From Kiloniellaceae bacterium (GTDB lineage Bacteria; Pseudomonadota; Alphaproteobacteria; Kiloniellales; J153): DNA of 57,235 bases. The translations under genes and the position numbers were made by a program. Where the stretch lies: positions 1-57,235 of the forward strand of contig JAJFGO010000095.1 in assembly GCA_021776095.1 (NCBI GenBank). The letters run 5' to 3'. The notes beneath the pieces were generated by a model that ran no database searches, was not told the DNA's origin, and was given only the letters and a program-made list of their open reading frames with translations. Within the stretch, counting starts at the first letter, position 1; the number at the start of each line of letters is the position of its first letter. Positions 36,023-43,910 of this stretch are shown piece after piece.

Positions 36023-37216
36023 TCAGGACTCGGCTGCCGGCGGCGAGTCGTGCACCTCGACGAAGGTTTCCGGATAGAACCCGTTGAAGTGAGTCGCCAA
36101 GGCGTTCGAATAGGCGCCGACCTGATCGATCTCGATCCAGTCGCCCTCGCGCACGTCCTCGGGCAATTCGAAGGTGCCGGGTATCACGTCCAGGGAATCG
36201 CAGGTCGGGCCGTTCAAGCTGAAGGGCCGCAAGGTCTCGGAGGCCTCGCCCTTCAGGCGGATCAGCCGCACCGGCATGCGGATATCGACCTGCACCATCT
36301 CCGACAAGCTCCCGTAGATGCCGTCGTTGATGTAGAGCCGTTCGCCCTTGCGCAACTGGACCTGGGTCAGGAGGGAACAGCCGGCGGCGACCAACGCCCG
36401 GCCCGGCTCGCAAAAAATCTCGACCGCCGGATTGAGGCCGATGTCCTTCAAACCGCCGCGAATCTCGGCCATGTAGTTTTCCAACGGCGGGGGCTTGGCG
36501 TTGGCGTAGTTCGCCGGGAACCCGCCGCCCAGGTCCAGGCATTCGATCTCGACCCCGGCGCGCGCGATGACCTCTCCGGTCAGGGCCAAGGCCTTGCGAT
36601 ACACCTTGGGCTCCCGGCACTGCGACCCGATGTGAAAGGCCAGCCCGGTCTTGCAACCGCGCGCGTCGGCGGCGCGCAACAGCTCAACAGCCAAGTCGGG
36701 CGGGGCGCCGAACTTCGAGGCCAGATCGTAAAGGGAATCGCCCGTGTCCTCGGTCTTAAGACGCACGATGATGACGATATCGCGGCCGCCGGTTTCTTCC
36801 AAAACCTTGGTCAACTCGCACTCGTGGTCGATCACGTAATGCCTTATGCCATAGGCCTTGTGGGTCATGCGGATCGCCGCGCGGGCCTTGACCGGATGCA
36901 TGAAATAGGCGTGCGCGTCGGGGTAGGTTTCGCAGATCTGCGCAATTTCCGGCAGGGACGCGGTATCGAAATGGCGGATCCCGCCTTGATACAAGGCGTT
37001 CAGCACTTCGGCGTTCGGGTTGCACTTGACCGCGTAGAGGACAGTGCCGGGAAACATCGAGATGAAGCGTTTCGCGGTTTTGGTCAACAAGTCGGGGCGC
37101 AGGCAGTAAACCGGATAGCTCGGCTCCATGGCGCGGACCACGGAAAATACGTCATCGTAACGCCGTTTTTGCCGCGGGCCGCCGCTCGGTTTCAGAGTAT
37201 CTGGCTTTCCGTCCAT
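36023..37216 (-). CDS. Ornithine/lysine-type PLP decarboxylase (alanine racemase fold)
   Basis: Fold-III PLP decarboxylase of 397 aa. The PLP lysine is Lys64 in YAVKCNPN. HIGSQ, DLGGGFPANY, the phosphate/PLP segment CEPGRALVAAG and the catalytic GPTCDSLDVI complete the ODC pattern. It likely makes putrescine (or cadaverine) from ornithine (or lysine), linking with the agmatinase near the window end as a second putrescine route. The start at 37216 has GAGAG upstream and follows malonyl-CoA decarboxylase by 22 bases. The link to malonate genes may be only operon sharing. Confidence 0.9.
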   Translation of the reverse strand: MDGKPDTLKPSGGPRQKRRYDDVFSVVRAMEPSYPVYCLRPDLLTKTAKRFISMFPGTVLYAVKCNPNAEVLNALYQGGIRHFDTASLPEIAQICETYPDAHAYFMHPVKARAAIRMTHKAYGIRHYVIDHECELTKVLEETGGRDIVIIVRLKTEDTGDSLYDLASKFGAPPDLAVELLRAADARGCKTGLAFHIGSQCREPKVYRKALALTGEVIARAGVEIECLDLGGGFPANYANAKPPPLENYMAEIRGGLKDIGLNPAVEIFCEPGRALVAAGCSLLTQVQLRKGERLYINDGIYGSLSEMVQVDIRMPVRLIRLKGEASETLRPFSLNGPTCDSLDVIPGTFELPEDVREGDWIEIDQVGAYSNALATHFNGFYPETFVEVHDSPPAAES

Positions 37217-37238
37217 CGATGCTCTCGCGCTTTCCGGT

Positions 37239-38777
37239 CTAGCGAAGCCCAAGCCGACGCAACGGCGCCAGGCCATTCGGCTCCGCGGTCGACTTGCACA
37301 GGGCTTTCGCCTCGGCGCTCATGGCGATCTGGCCGTCGTTCATATAGGCCTCGTGGTTCGCCTCGATCTTATCGGCGCTGTAGCGATAATTGACCATCAG
37401 CCCGGCAGATTGCTTGAGCCCATGGGCCGAGGTATCGCCCAGCCAATTGATTCGTTCCAATTGCGCGCCGTTCTTTAAATGAAAGCGGGCGACCGGATCG
37501 ACCGGCTGGCCGTCGTCGCGCCGGTGCAAGAAATACTGTGCGCACAGCCGAAGCAAGGGCTCTTCCAGAGCCTTGCACACCACCGGGTCCGCCGGCCAGT
37601 CCGGGCGGGCCAGCACCGCGTCCAAGGCAACCATGGTATCGTCGCTGCCGCCCAGCGCCCGGAGGCCGCCCAAGGCCGACTCGCCGAAGGCCGGGTCCAA
37701 GTCCTCGCTCGCACGCGCGTCCAGCCAAGCTCTGAATCCGGGCACCGGCGACAGGGTGGCGAAAGTCTTGACCCGCGGCATCTCGCCACCCAGGCGGGTC
37801 ACCACCCGCTTAATCAGAAACTCGCCGAAGCTGATCGCGCGCAGGCCCTTTTGCGTGTTGCTGATCGAATAAAAGATCGCGGTATCGGCGGTCTTGGGGT
37901 CGACCGGCGGCGCATGCTCGTCGAGCAAAGCCTGGACATTGCGGGCGATTCCCTTGACCAGGGCCACCTCGACGAAGGCCAGAGGCTCGTCCGGCATGCG
38001 CGGATGGAACAGGGCGAACAGCCGGCGGTCGGAATCGAGCCGGTTGCGCAGGTCGTCCCAGGAACGGATTTCGTGGACCGCCTCATAGGCGATGAGTTTC
38101 TCCAGCAAGGAGGCCGGCGAATCCCAGGTGACCTGCCGCAAATCGAGAAACCCGGTATCGAACCAGGACGTCAACAAATCGCGGAGATCGTTGTCCAGAC
38201 CGTCCAAGGTCGGGGCCCGCTCAGTCAGCGTCAACAAGTCGGCGCGCATATCGACCAGGAATTTAACGCCCTCTGGTAGGGCATTGAATTGGGTGAGCAA
38301 ACGGAGCCTGGGCGGGCGTGTCGCCTCGTGCAGGTCCTCGAGCGCGCGCAGTCGGACCCGCTCGTCCGTGGCGGGGCCGCGCCCCGCACTTTGGGCCTCA
38401 CCCAAGGCCTCGATCGCGGCCACAACTCCAGCCTCGTCGATGGCGAAGTCCTCAGCCATGATTTCCAGGAAGCGGCGCCGGCCCGCGAGATCGAGAGCCA
38501 GATAGGTCTGGCCCAGAGCCGCGGCGCGCATGCGGGCCGAAACCTCGCCACCGCGCGCGTCGAGGCACTCGCTCATCTGGGCCTTGAGCGCGGCGGGGTC
38601 GTGCCCGGCCGGGACCTGTCCATTCCGGCCGATGGTCCGCGCGGCGCTTTGCGCGATTTCGCGCCAGACCCCGGTCAGGTTCGACAGGGTCCGCCCGATG
38701 AGGCTGCTTTCGGCAGGTTCCATGGTTTCGACGTGGCTATCCGGATCGGACTTCGCTAGCACAGATTTAGCACCCAT
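37239..38777 (-). CDS. matA: Malonyl-CoA decarboxylase
   Basis: 512 aa. It converts malonyl-CoA to acetyl-CoA and CO2. The N-terminal helical domain and C-terminal catalytic domain are both complete. FHPRMPDEPLAFVEVAL, AIFYSISNTQKGL (candidate catalytic serine) and RFHLKNGAQLERINW (catalytic histidine region) are the recognised family segments. The last 60 residues include SAGLMVNYRY. It lies 51 bases after a TRAP transporter large subunit gene. With the divergent malonyl-CoA synthetase gene at 43911 it completes malonate degradation. Confidence 0.94.
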   Translation of the reverse strand: MGAKSVLAKSDPDSHVETMEPAESSLIGRTLSNLTGVWREIAQSAARTIGRNGQVPAGHDPAALKAQMSECLDARGGEVSARMRAAALGQTYLALDLAGRRRFLEIMAEDFAIDEAGVVAAIEALGEAQSAGRGPATDERVRLRALEDLHEATRPPRLRLLTQFNALPEGVKFLVDMRADLLTLTERAPTLDGLDNDLRDLLTSWFDTGFLDLRQVTWDSPASLLEKLIAYEAVHEIRSWDDLRNRLDSDRRLFALFHPRMPDEPLAFVEVALVKGIARNVQALLDEHAPPVDPKTADTAIFYSISNTQKGLRAISFGEFLIKRVVTRLGGEMPRVKTFATLSPVPGFRAWLDARASEDLDPAFGESALGGLRALGGSDDTMVALDAVLARPDWPADPVVCKALEEPLLRLCAQYFLHRRDDGQPVDPVARFHLKNGAQLERINWLGDTSAHGLKQSAGLMVNYRYSADKIEANHEAYMNDGQIAMSAEAKALCKSTAEPNGLAPLRRLGLR

Positions 38778-38828
38778 GTATGAAGCCTTCGCGAAACCGG
38801 CAGTCCCCCTTAAACGCTCGGAATCCGG

Positions 38829-40148
38829 TCAAATAGCCCGGCCCATCATGGCATTGGGCAGCCAAAGCGCGATCTGCGGAAAGAGGCACAAGAGGACGAT
38901 GCCCAGGACCATGCATAGCATATAGGGCAAAGCGCCCCATAAAATAGTCTGTAACCGAACATCGGGCGCGATACCGTTGATAACATAGAGATTAAGCCCG
39001 ACCGGCGGGGTGATCAGGCCGATCTCCATATTGATGGTCAGGACCACTGCAAACCAGATGGGGTCGAAGCCGACCGCCTCGATCACCGGCAGCAGGGTCG
39101 GCGCGGTCATCAGGATCACCGCGACCGGCGGCAGGAAGAACCCGGCCACCAGAAGGAACAGGTTGATGTAGACCATCAGAACCCAGCGGTTGACCTCCAA
39201 GTCGGCAACCCACATGGCCAGGGACTGGGTGATGAAGAGCGACGACATCATGTAGCTGAACAGGGCGGCAGCGGCGATGATCATCATGATCATCACGGAT
39301 TCCCGCATGGCTGAACTCACCACCGCCCAGAGCGCGGCGAAATCGGTCATGCGATAGATGACCACGACCAGCAGAATGCAGAACACGGCGCCAACGCCAG
39401 CCGCCTCCGACGGTGTCGCGACCCCGCCGTAGAGCACCCAGAGAATGCCGCCGATGATGACCAGAAAGGGACCGACCCGGGGCAACACCTCCAGGCGCTG
39501 TCTCAGGGTGAAATGCTGTGCCTGCCCTTCGCGAAACTTGTAACCGCCGCGCCAGGCGGAAAACAAACCCCAGGCAATGAACAACAAGGTCAGCATCACG
39601 CCGGGCAGCAGACCGGCGATGAACAGGCGGCCGATGGAGGTTTCGGTTGCGATGCCATAGACGATCATGGTGATCGAGGGCGGGATCAGAATGCCGAGCG
39701 TGCCTCCAGCCGCGATGGAGCCGGTGGCGATCGCGGCCGGATAGCCGCGCTTACGCATTTCCGGAATGCCCATCTTGCCAATCGCCGCACAGGTCGCGGG
39801 CGAGGAACCGGACAGGGCCGCGAAAATCGCGCAGGCCCCGACATTCGATATCATAAGCCCGCCCGGCACGCGGTACAGCCAGCGGTCGAGGGCCTCGTAT
39901 AGATCGGCGCCCGCGCGCGACGACGCAATCGCCGCGCCCATGAGGATGAACATGGGAATCGACAGAAGCGCGAATTCGTCCAGGCCGCCGTAAAAAATAT
40001 CCGGGATTATCGACAAGGCGCCGATGCCGTCGTAGATGACCAGGAAAAGCACGGCCACCGCGCCAAGGGAGAAGGCGACCGGCGCCCCGCTCAAAAGGAC
40101 GACGATGGTCACCAGTGAAACCACAGCGCCGAGTTGCAATTCGCTCAT
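38829..40148 (-). CDS. dctM: TRAP transporter large permease (DctM type), probably malonate
   Basis: 439 aa, about 12 hydrophobic helices. It has the DctM signature regions IPMFILMGAAIASSRAG, LSGSSPATCAAIGKMGIPEM, GGTLGILIPPSI and TPPVGLNLYVINGI. It forms the ion-coupled channel of a TRAP importer with the small subunit. The ATG overlaps the dctQ stop (ATGA); the longer frame upstream is an overlap artefact. The gene context, followed by malonyl-CoA decarboxylase, points to malonate or a related dicarboxylate as substrate. Confidence 0.92.
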   Translation of the reverse strand: MSELQLGAVVSLVTIVVLLSGAPVAFSLGAVAVLFLVIYDGIGALSIIPDIFYGGLDEFALLSIPMFILMGAAIASSRAGADLYEALDRWLYRVPGGLMISNVGACAIFAALSGSSPATCAAIGKMGIPEMRKRGYPAAIATGSIAAGGTLGILIPPSITMIVYGIATETSIGRLFIAGLLPGVMLTLLFIAWGLFSAWRGGYKFREGQAQHFTLRQRLEVLPRVGPFLVIIGGILWVLYGGVATPSEAAGVGAVFCILLVVVIYRMTDFAALWAVVSSAMRESVMIMMIIAAAALFSYMMSSLFITQSLAMWVADLEVNRWVLMVYINLFLLVAGFFLPPVAVILMTAPTLLPVIEAVGFDPIWFAVVLTINMEIGLITPPVGLNLYVINGIAPDVRLQTILWGALPYMLCMVLGIVLLCLFPQIALWLPNAMMGRAI

Positions 40149-40663
40149 GGCGGCCCCGAACTGGGCAGGCCGAAGGGCGCGTCGCGCCCGCTCACGAGCG
40201 CCAAAATATCGGCAACATATTGCAGCGACAGCAGCCCGAGGCCGATCGGCAGCGCCGCGTAGGGGATCCAAAGAACCGGCGCCCATACGGTTTCGGCGTG
40301 CCAGTTTCCGGCCCAAGCATCGTGCCACCAGATGGTGCTCGACCAAAGCAGGACCAGACAGAACGTCAGAGACACGGCCGCCGCCAGCAGGGCCAAGGCA
40401 AAGCGCGCCGATCCACCCAGATATATGGGCAACAGATCGACGTTGACGTGACCCCGGGTCAACAAGAGATAGGGACTGCCCAGGAAGGTCGAGGCGATCA
40501 AGCTGAAGGTTACGAACTCATGCTGCCAGATCGCCGATTCGTTCAGAACGTAGCGAACGAAAACCAGTTGGCACACGACCAGGGCCGCAGCGAGCAGCAG
40601 CACCGCCGCGACGATGCCGAAAACCCGCGATAGGCCGCGCACGCTGTCAATGAAGACCGTCAT
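40145..40663 (-). CDS. dctQ: TRAP transporter small permease (DctQ type)
   Basis: 172 aa with four TM helices: two near the N-terminus (IVAAVLLLAAALVVCQLVFV; FVTFSLIASTFLGS) and two further on. The DctQ mark is YLLLTRGHVNVDLLP after helix 2. It pairs with DctM and docks the binding protein. It is separated from dctP by a strong hairpin but overlaps dctM. Confidence 0.9.
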   Translation of the reverse strand: MTVFIDSVRGLSRVFGIVAAVLLLAAALVVCQLVFVRYVLNESAIWQHEFVTFSLIASTFLGSPYLLLTRGHVNVDLLPIYLGGSARFALALLAAAVSLTFCLVLLWSSTIWWHDAWAGNWHAETVWAPVLWIPYAALPIGLGLLSLQYVADILALVSGRDAPFGLPSSGPP

Positions 40664-40680
40664 AAATTTCGGGGTCCGGC

Positions 40681-40719
40681 AAAATAGCGCCCGTCCCCCT
40701 TTGCTGGAGGAACGGGCGC
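40681..40719 (-). terminator. Attenuator-type hairpin between dctP and dctQ
   Basis: Read on the minus strand, the arm GCGCCCGT (40719-40712) pairs with ACGGGCGC (40694-40687), with further C/G pairing inside, and is followed by TATTTT. It begins 22 bases after the dctP stop. Such a partial terminator would let the binding protein be made in excess over the two membrane subunits, as is common in binding-protein transport operons. Confidence 0.7.
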
Positions 40720-40741
40720 CAAACAGTTGCCTAACGCCGGC

Positions 40742-41746
40742 CTAGTCGACTGCCAGCGCCTTTTCGATCAGTTCCGCTCCACCCGGAACCTTTTCGGAAA
40801 AGATCTTGTAGGACGAGCCCTTCGCGATCGCGACCCATTCGGCATGTTGCTTAGAGGACATAGACACGACCTCAACACCGTTCTTCTTGTAGGTATCGAC
40901 CAGTTTCTGATCGAGCGACTTGGCTGCATCGAAAAAGAAGTCCTCGGCCTTCTGACCGGCGGCCATGAGGGCGTCTTGCTGCTTACCGTCCAGCTTGGCC
41001 CAGCTCTTCTTGGACATCAAAATCGGCTCGTACATGAACCACAGGGCGTTGGCGCCCGGCTCGGTGAGGCACTTGGCCTGCTCGTAGATGCGATAGGAGA
41101 CGAAGCTGCCGGAACTGGTGTTCGCGCCGTCCAGCACGCCGGTCTGCAGGGCCGAGTAGATTTCCGAACTGGGCATAGAGTTGATCGAGGCCCCGGCGGC
41201 GACCAGCATTTGCTCAAAGGCCGGACCAGCGGCGCGCAGGACCTGGCCCTTGGCATCGGCCGGATCCAAGATGCATTTCTTGTTCGAGGCAAAACCGCCC
41301 GCCAGCCACGCATCGGAAATGACGACCACACCCGCGTCGTCGATGATCTTCTTGATGTCGTCCATGAAGGCCGAATCGTTCAGGCGCTTGGCATGGTCGT
41401 GGTTCTTCACCAAGCCCGGCATCAGGGTCGAGCTGAACTGCGGGTGCCGGCCGCTGGCGTAGTCGAGCGGGAACGCGGAAATATCCAGCTGCCCCTTGAC
41501 CATGGCATCCCATTGCTGCTTCGGCTTGAACAGGGACTTGCCCGGATAGATCTGAACAGTGAGGCCGACATTGGCGGCCTCGGCCTCGCGTTTAATGATC
41601 TGCACCATCTCGTCGCGCACATCGCCCTTGCCGCCCGGCCACTGATGCGAGGCGCGCAGCTTCATCTCGCCGGCCACGGCGCCGCCGGCAATGGCGAGCG
41701 CAGCCAAAACGGACACACCGCTTAAAACCCATTTCGCTTTGGTCAT
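40742..41746 (-). CDS. dctP: TRAP transporter substrate-binding protein (DctP type), probably malonate
   Basis: 334 aa periplasmic protein with a signal peptide (MTKAKWVLSGVSVLAALAIA, likely cut after AVAGE). DctP family marks are LRASHQWPGG, YPGKSLFKPKQQWDAMVKG, the anion-binding arginine in KGQVLRAAGP, and GVLDGANTSSGSF. The ATG at 41746 has AGGAG about ten bases upstream. Homology alone does not define the ligand; co-location with MatA and MatB suggests malonate. Confidence 0.92.
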   Translation of the reverse strand: MTKAKWVLSGVSVLAALAIAGGAVAGEMKLRASHQWPGGKGDVRDEMVQIIKREAEAANVGLTVQIYPGKSLFKPKQQWDAMVKGQLDISAFPLDYASGRHPQFSSTLMPGLVKNHDHAKRLNDSAFMDDIKKIIDDAGVVVISDAWLAGGFASNKKCILDPADAKGQVLRAAGPAFEQMLVAAGASINSMPSSEIYSALQTGVLDGANTSSGSFVSYRIYEQAKCLTEPGANALWFMYEPILMSKKSWAKLDGKQQDALMAAGQKAEDFFFDAAKSLDQKLVDTYKKNGVEVVSMSSKQHAEWVAIAKGSSYKIFSEKVPGGAELIEKALAVD

Positions 41747-41878
41747 GGTCCCAATCTCCTCCCTACTGAAACACAGCCGCACTGGCTCTCAGGCCATTCC
41801 ACGCGGTTTTATCGCGCGGAGAGTACCGCCAGACCGGGCACCGGTCCAGAGCAGCCCTCCCAGCGCCGACGGGCCCCT

Positions 41879-42928
41879 TCAGGCCGCCGCCTCGCCTGTC
41901 GCGCTGGGTTCGATCCGGCCCGAGGCCACGGCGCTGGGGTCGGGGCCATGGCTGACCGTCCATTCGACCGCAGCGGCGGTTATCTTGAACACCGCGCTTG
42001 CCAGGGTATAGCCGTCATCGTCGGCATCACCGTCGCGCCGCAGGATCGGCAGATCGGTGTTCGTACGATCGAACAAAACCGCGAAGGGATCACCGGCCGC
42101 CACAGCGCCGGTTGCGATCAGGGCTTCGGCACGCGCCTGGCGGGCCAGGGTCGACGGCGGGCTGTCCTGTTCCAGCTCACCAAAGTTGTCGGTAATCAAA
42201 TGATTGGCATGAGCTAGCGGACCTTGCGCCTCGACCACGGTGCAGCCACTGGCCGGCGCCTCGGCCGATAGCAGCCGCGTATCGCCGGCCTGACCCAGGG
42301 CATGATGAAAGCCCGAGGCCCGGTCCGTCCGTTGCAAGAGCGCGACCGCCTCATCGAGGTTGCGGCAGTCGAGCACGGCGCGGCTGATGATGTGCCGGGG
42401 CACGCCGACCGCCAAGTCATGCGGCCGGACGTTGTTGATGGTCTGGACCAGCCCCAAGCGGTTCATGCCGAAGGCATGGCCGGGCAGCATGCCGGGATAG
42501 CAAAACGCGGTGAATCCGGGCCCCTCGTCCGGTTCCACATCGCAAAGGAAACACAAGCCCGCCAAATCCGCGGCGCCGTCCTCGTTGTGCCCAATCACCG
42601 CAGTCTCGCCCGGCAACAACACCGTCGTGCAACCGCTATCGTCGAGGGCCGGGTCGAGATCGCGCAGGTCGCCCCGGCAATTCCACAAGAAGATCTCGTC
42701 GAGCGGCAGGCCGGCGCCCGCCGCGATGCCTTCGATCTCGCGCATATGCTGGGGAAAGGCGCGCGCGGCGGCCGCCTTGAGCGCCGCTAGACGGTCGCTG
42801 CCAAGCCACCGCTTCAACGCCTGATACTGCGCCGTGCCGAACGTGGCCTCTCGGGTAGCCGGGCCGCCCCGCCGGCCGATCGCCTGGCCGACCGCAAAAG
42901 CATCGCCGCGCGCCAGAATGGTATCCAT
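41879..42928 (-). CDS. C45-family (acyl-CoA:6-APA acyltransferase-like) Ntn hydrolase
   Basis: 349 aa. The internal segment SGCTTVLLPGETAVIGHNEDG contains the cysteine expected to become the N-terminal nucleophile after self-cleavage, as in fungal isopenicillin acyltransferase and C45 relatives. Earlier residues 60-100 (MREIEGIAAGAGLPLDEIFLWNCR) and the later GMNRLGLVQTINNVRP also fit the family. No signal peptide, so it would be cytoplasmic. It may cleave an amide of amino acid or peptide type. It lies between the NYN gene (19 bases) and dctP (132 bases) on the same strand. A link to malonate metabolism is possible but unproven. Confidence 0.82.
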   Translation of the reverse strand: MDTILARGDAFAVGQAIGRRGGPATREATFGTAQYQALKRWLGSDRLAALKAAAARAFPQHMREIEGIAAGAGLPLDEIFLWNCRGDLRDLDPALDDSGCTTVLLPGETAVIGHNEDGAADLAGLCFLCDVEPDEGPGFTAFCYPGMLPGHAFGMNRLGLVQTINNVRPHDLAVGVPRHIISRAVLDCRNLDEAVALLQRTDRASGFHHALGQAGDTRLLSAEAPASGCTVVEAQGPLAHANHLITDNFGELEQDSPPSTLARQARAEALIATGAVAAGDPFAVLFDRTNTDLPILRRDGDADDDGYTLASAVFKITAAAVEWTVSHGPDPSAVASGRIEPSATGEAAA

Positions 42929-42947
42929 CAGCGGGTCCTTTTCCGGA

Positions 42948-43697
42948 TCATTTCTTCGATTTTCCCGATTTTGCTTTTACGGCGGGCCTCGGGCGAACCC
43001 GCGGGTGTCCCGATTCAGTTTGACTGAGTTCAAGAGTATCGATCTTGCGCACCAGTTCGCTTAGCTTGCGGAACCCATAAGTTCGCGGATCGAAGTCCGA
43101 TGCCAGATTGGCGAGTTGACTGCCGATATACGACAAGGAGACCCATCCGTCTTCGCTATCTATCTCGGAAATAATCCTGGTCAAAATACGCTTCGCGTGG
43201 CTGAGAGACTGCAGCGGCTTCGCGGCGGCCCGAGCATCGGCGCTCTGGGCCTCGGGCAGCAGGTTCTCCGTATAAATGAAACGACGGCACGCTTGCCGGA
43301 AGCTCTCCGGGGTCTTTCGTTCCCCGAACCCGTAGACATCCACGCCTTGCTCGCGGATATGCGCGGCCAGTCGGGTGAAATCGCTGTCTGAGGACACCAG
43401 GCAAAATCCGTCGATGCGGCCTCTATGCAACAGATCCATCGCGTCGATCACTAGCGTGATATCGGACGCGTTCTTGCCGGTTGTGTAGGCGAATTGCTGC
43501 TGCGGAATGATGGCATGCTTGGCAAGGATATCGGCCCATGCCTTCGAGCGCGTACCGGAAAAGTCGCCATAAATCCGGCGAACGCTGGCTTCTCCGATCT
43601 TGGCGATTTCCTCGAATAGACCGTCGGCGATCTTCGCCGACGCGTTGTCGGCGTCGATCAGGACAGCCAGACGCGGTGAACGAGGTTCCGAAGCCAT
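42948..43697 (-). CDS. NYN-domain protein with C-terminal LOTUS/OST-HTH domain
   Basis: 249 aa. The NYN (PIN-like) nuclease domain has acidic motifs AVLIDADNAS, DITLVIDAMDLL and LVSSDSDFTRLAAHI, so a metal-dependent RNase site looks intact. A linker rich in Ala is followed by a C-terminal domain (KRILTRIISEIDSEDGWVSLSYIG ... FDPRTYGFRKLSELVRKID) of the LOTUS/OST-HTH type that binds RNA, and a basic tail (KAKSGKSKK). Probably an RNA-processing or decay factor. The ATG at 43697 begins MASEPRSPRL; the longer frame extends through the promoter. Confidence 0.88.
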   Translation of the reverse strand: MASEPRSPRLAVLIDADNASAKIADGLFEEIAKIGEASVRRIYGDFSGTRSKAWADILAKHAIIPQQQFAYTTGKNASDITLVIDAMDLLHRGRIDGFCLVSSDSDFTRLAAHIREQGVDVYGFGERKTPESFRQACRRFIYTENLLPEAQSADARAAAKPLQSLSHAKRILTRIISEIDSEDGWVSLSYIGSQLANLASDFDPRTYGFRKLSELVRKIDTLELSQTESGHPRVRPRPAVKAKSGKSKK

Positions 43698-43767
43698 GGC
43701 ATCCTTCAGGCATGGGAAAACGGATATCGGCCAGCCCACCTCCAAAATAGGGCGAAGCCCGGCTTCC

Positions 43768-43786
43768 CGCAGCATATGATGCTGCG
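43768..43786. promoter_or_regulatory. Perfect 8-bp inverted repeat in the matB/NYN divergent promoter
   Basis: The arms CGCAGCAT and ATGCTGCG flank a three-base spacer. It lies 71 bases upstream of the NYN gene and 125 bases upstream of matB. Size and position suit an operator for a dimeric regulator (for example a GntR-type regulator of malonate genes), or alternatively a hairpin in the NYN leader RNA. No regulator gene of that kind is present in the window. Confidence 0.45.
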
Positions 43787-43910
43787 AAGTATTTGAAAAG
43801 ACGCCGGCATTCGCGGGGGCGAATTCGTGCCACGAAGCCTTGGCTCAGCAGGATTCCAAACAAAGCGCGATCCTCTGGTCCGACAGGACACGATCGTCTA
43901 TAGGAAAGAC

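Noticed and set aside
36050-37393. 447-codon plus-strand frame opposite the ODC-type decarboxylase
   Set aside because: Antisense shadow with no recognisable motif, while the minus-strand protein has all PLP decarboxylase motifs.
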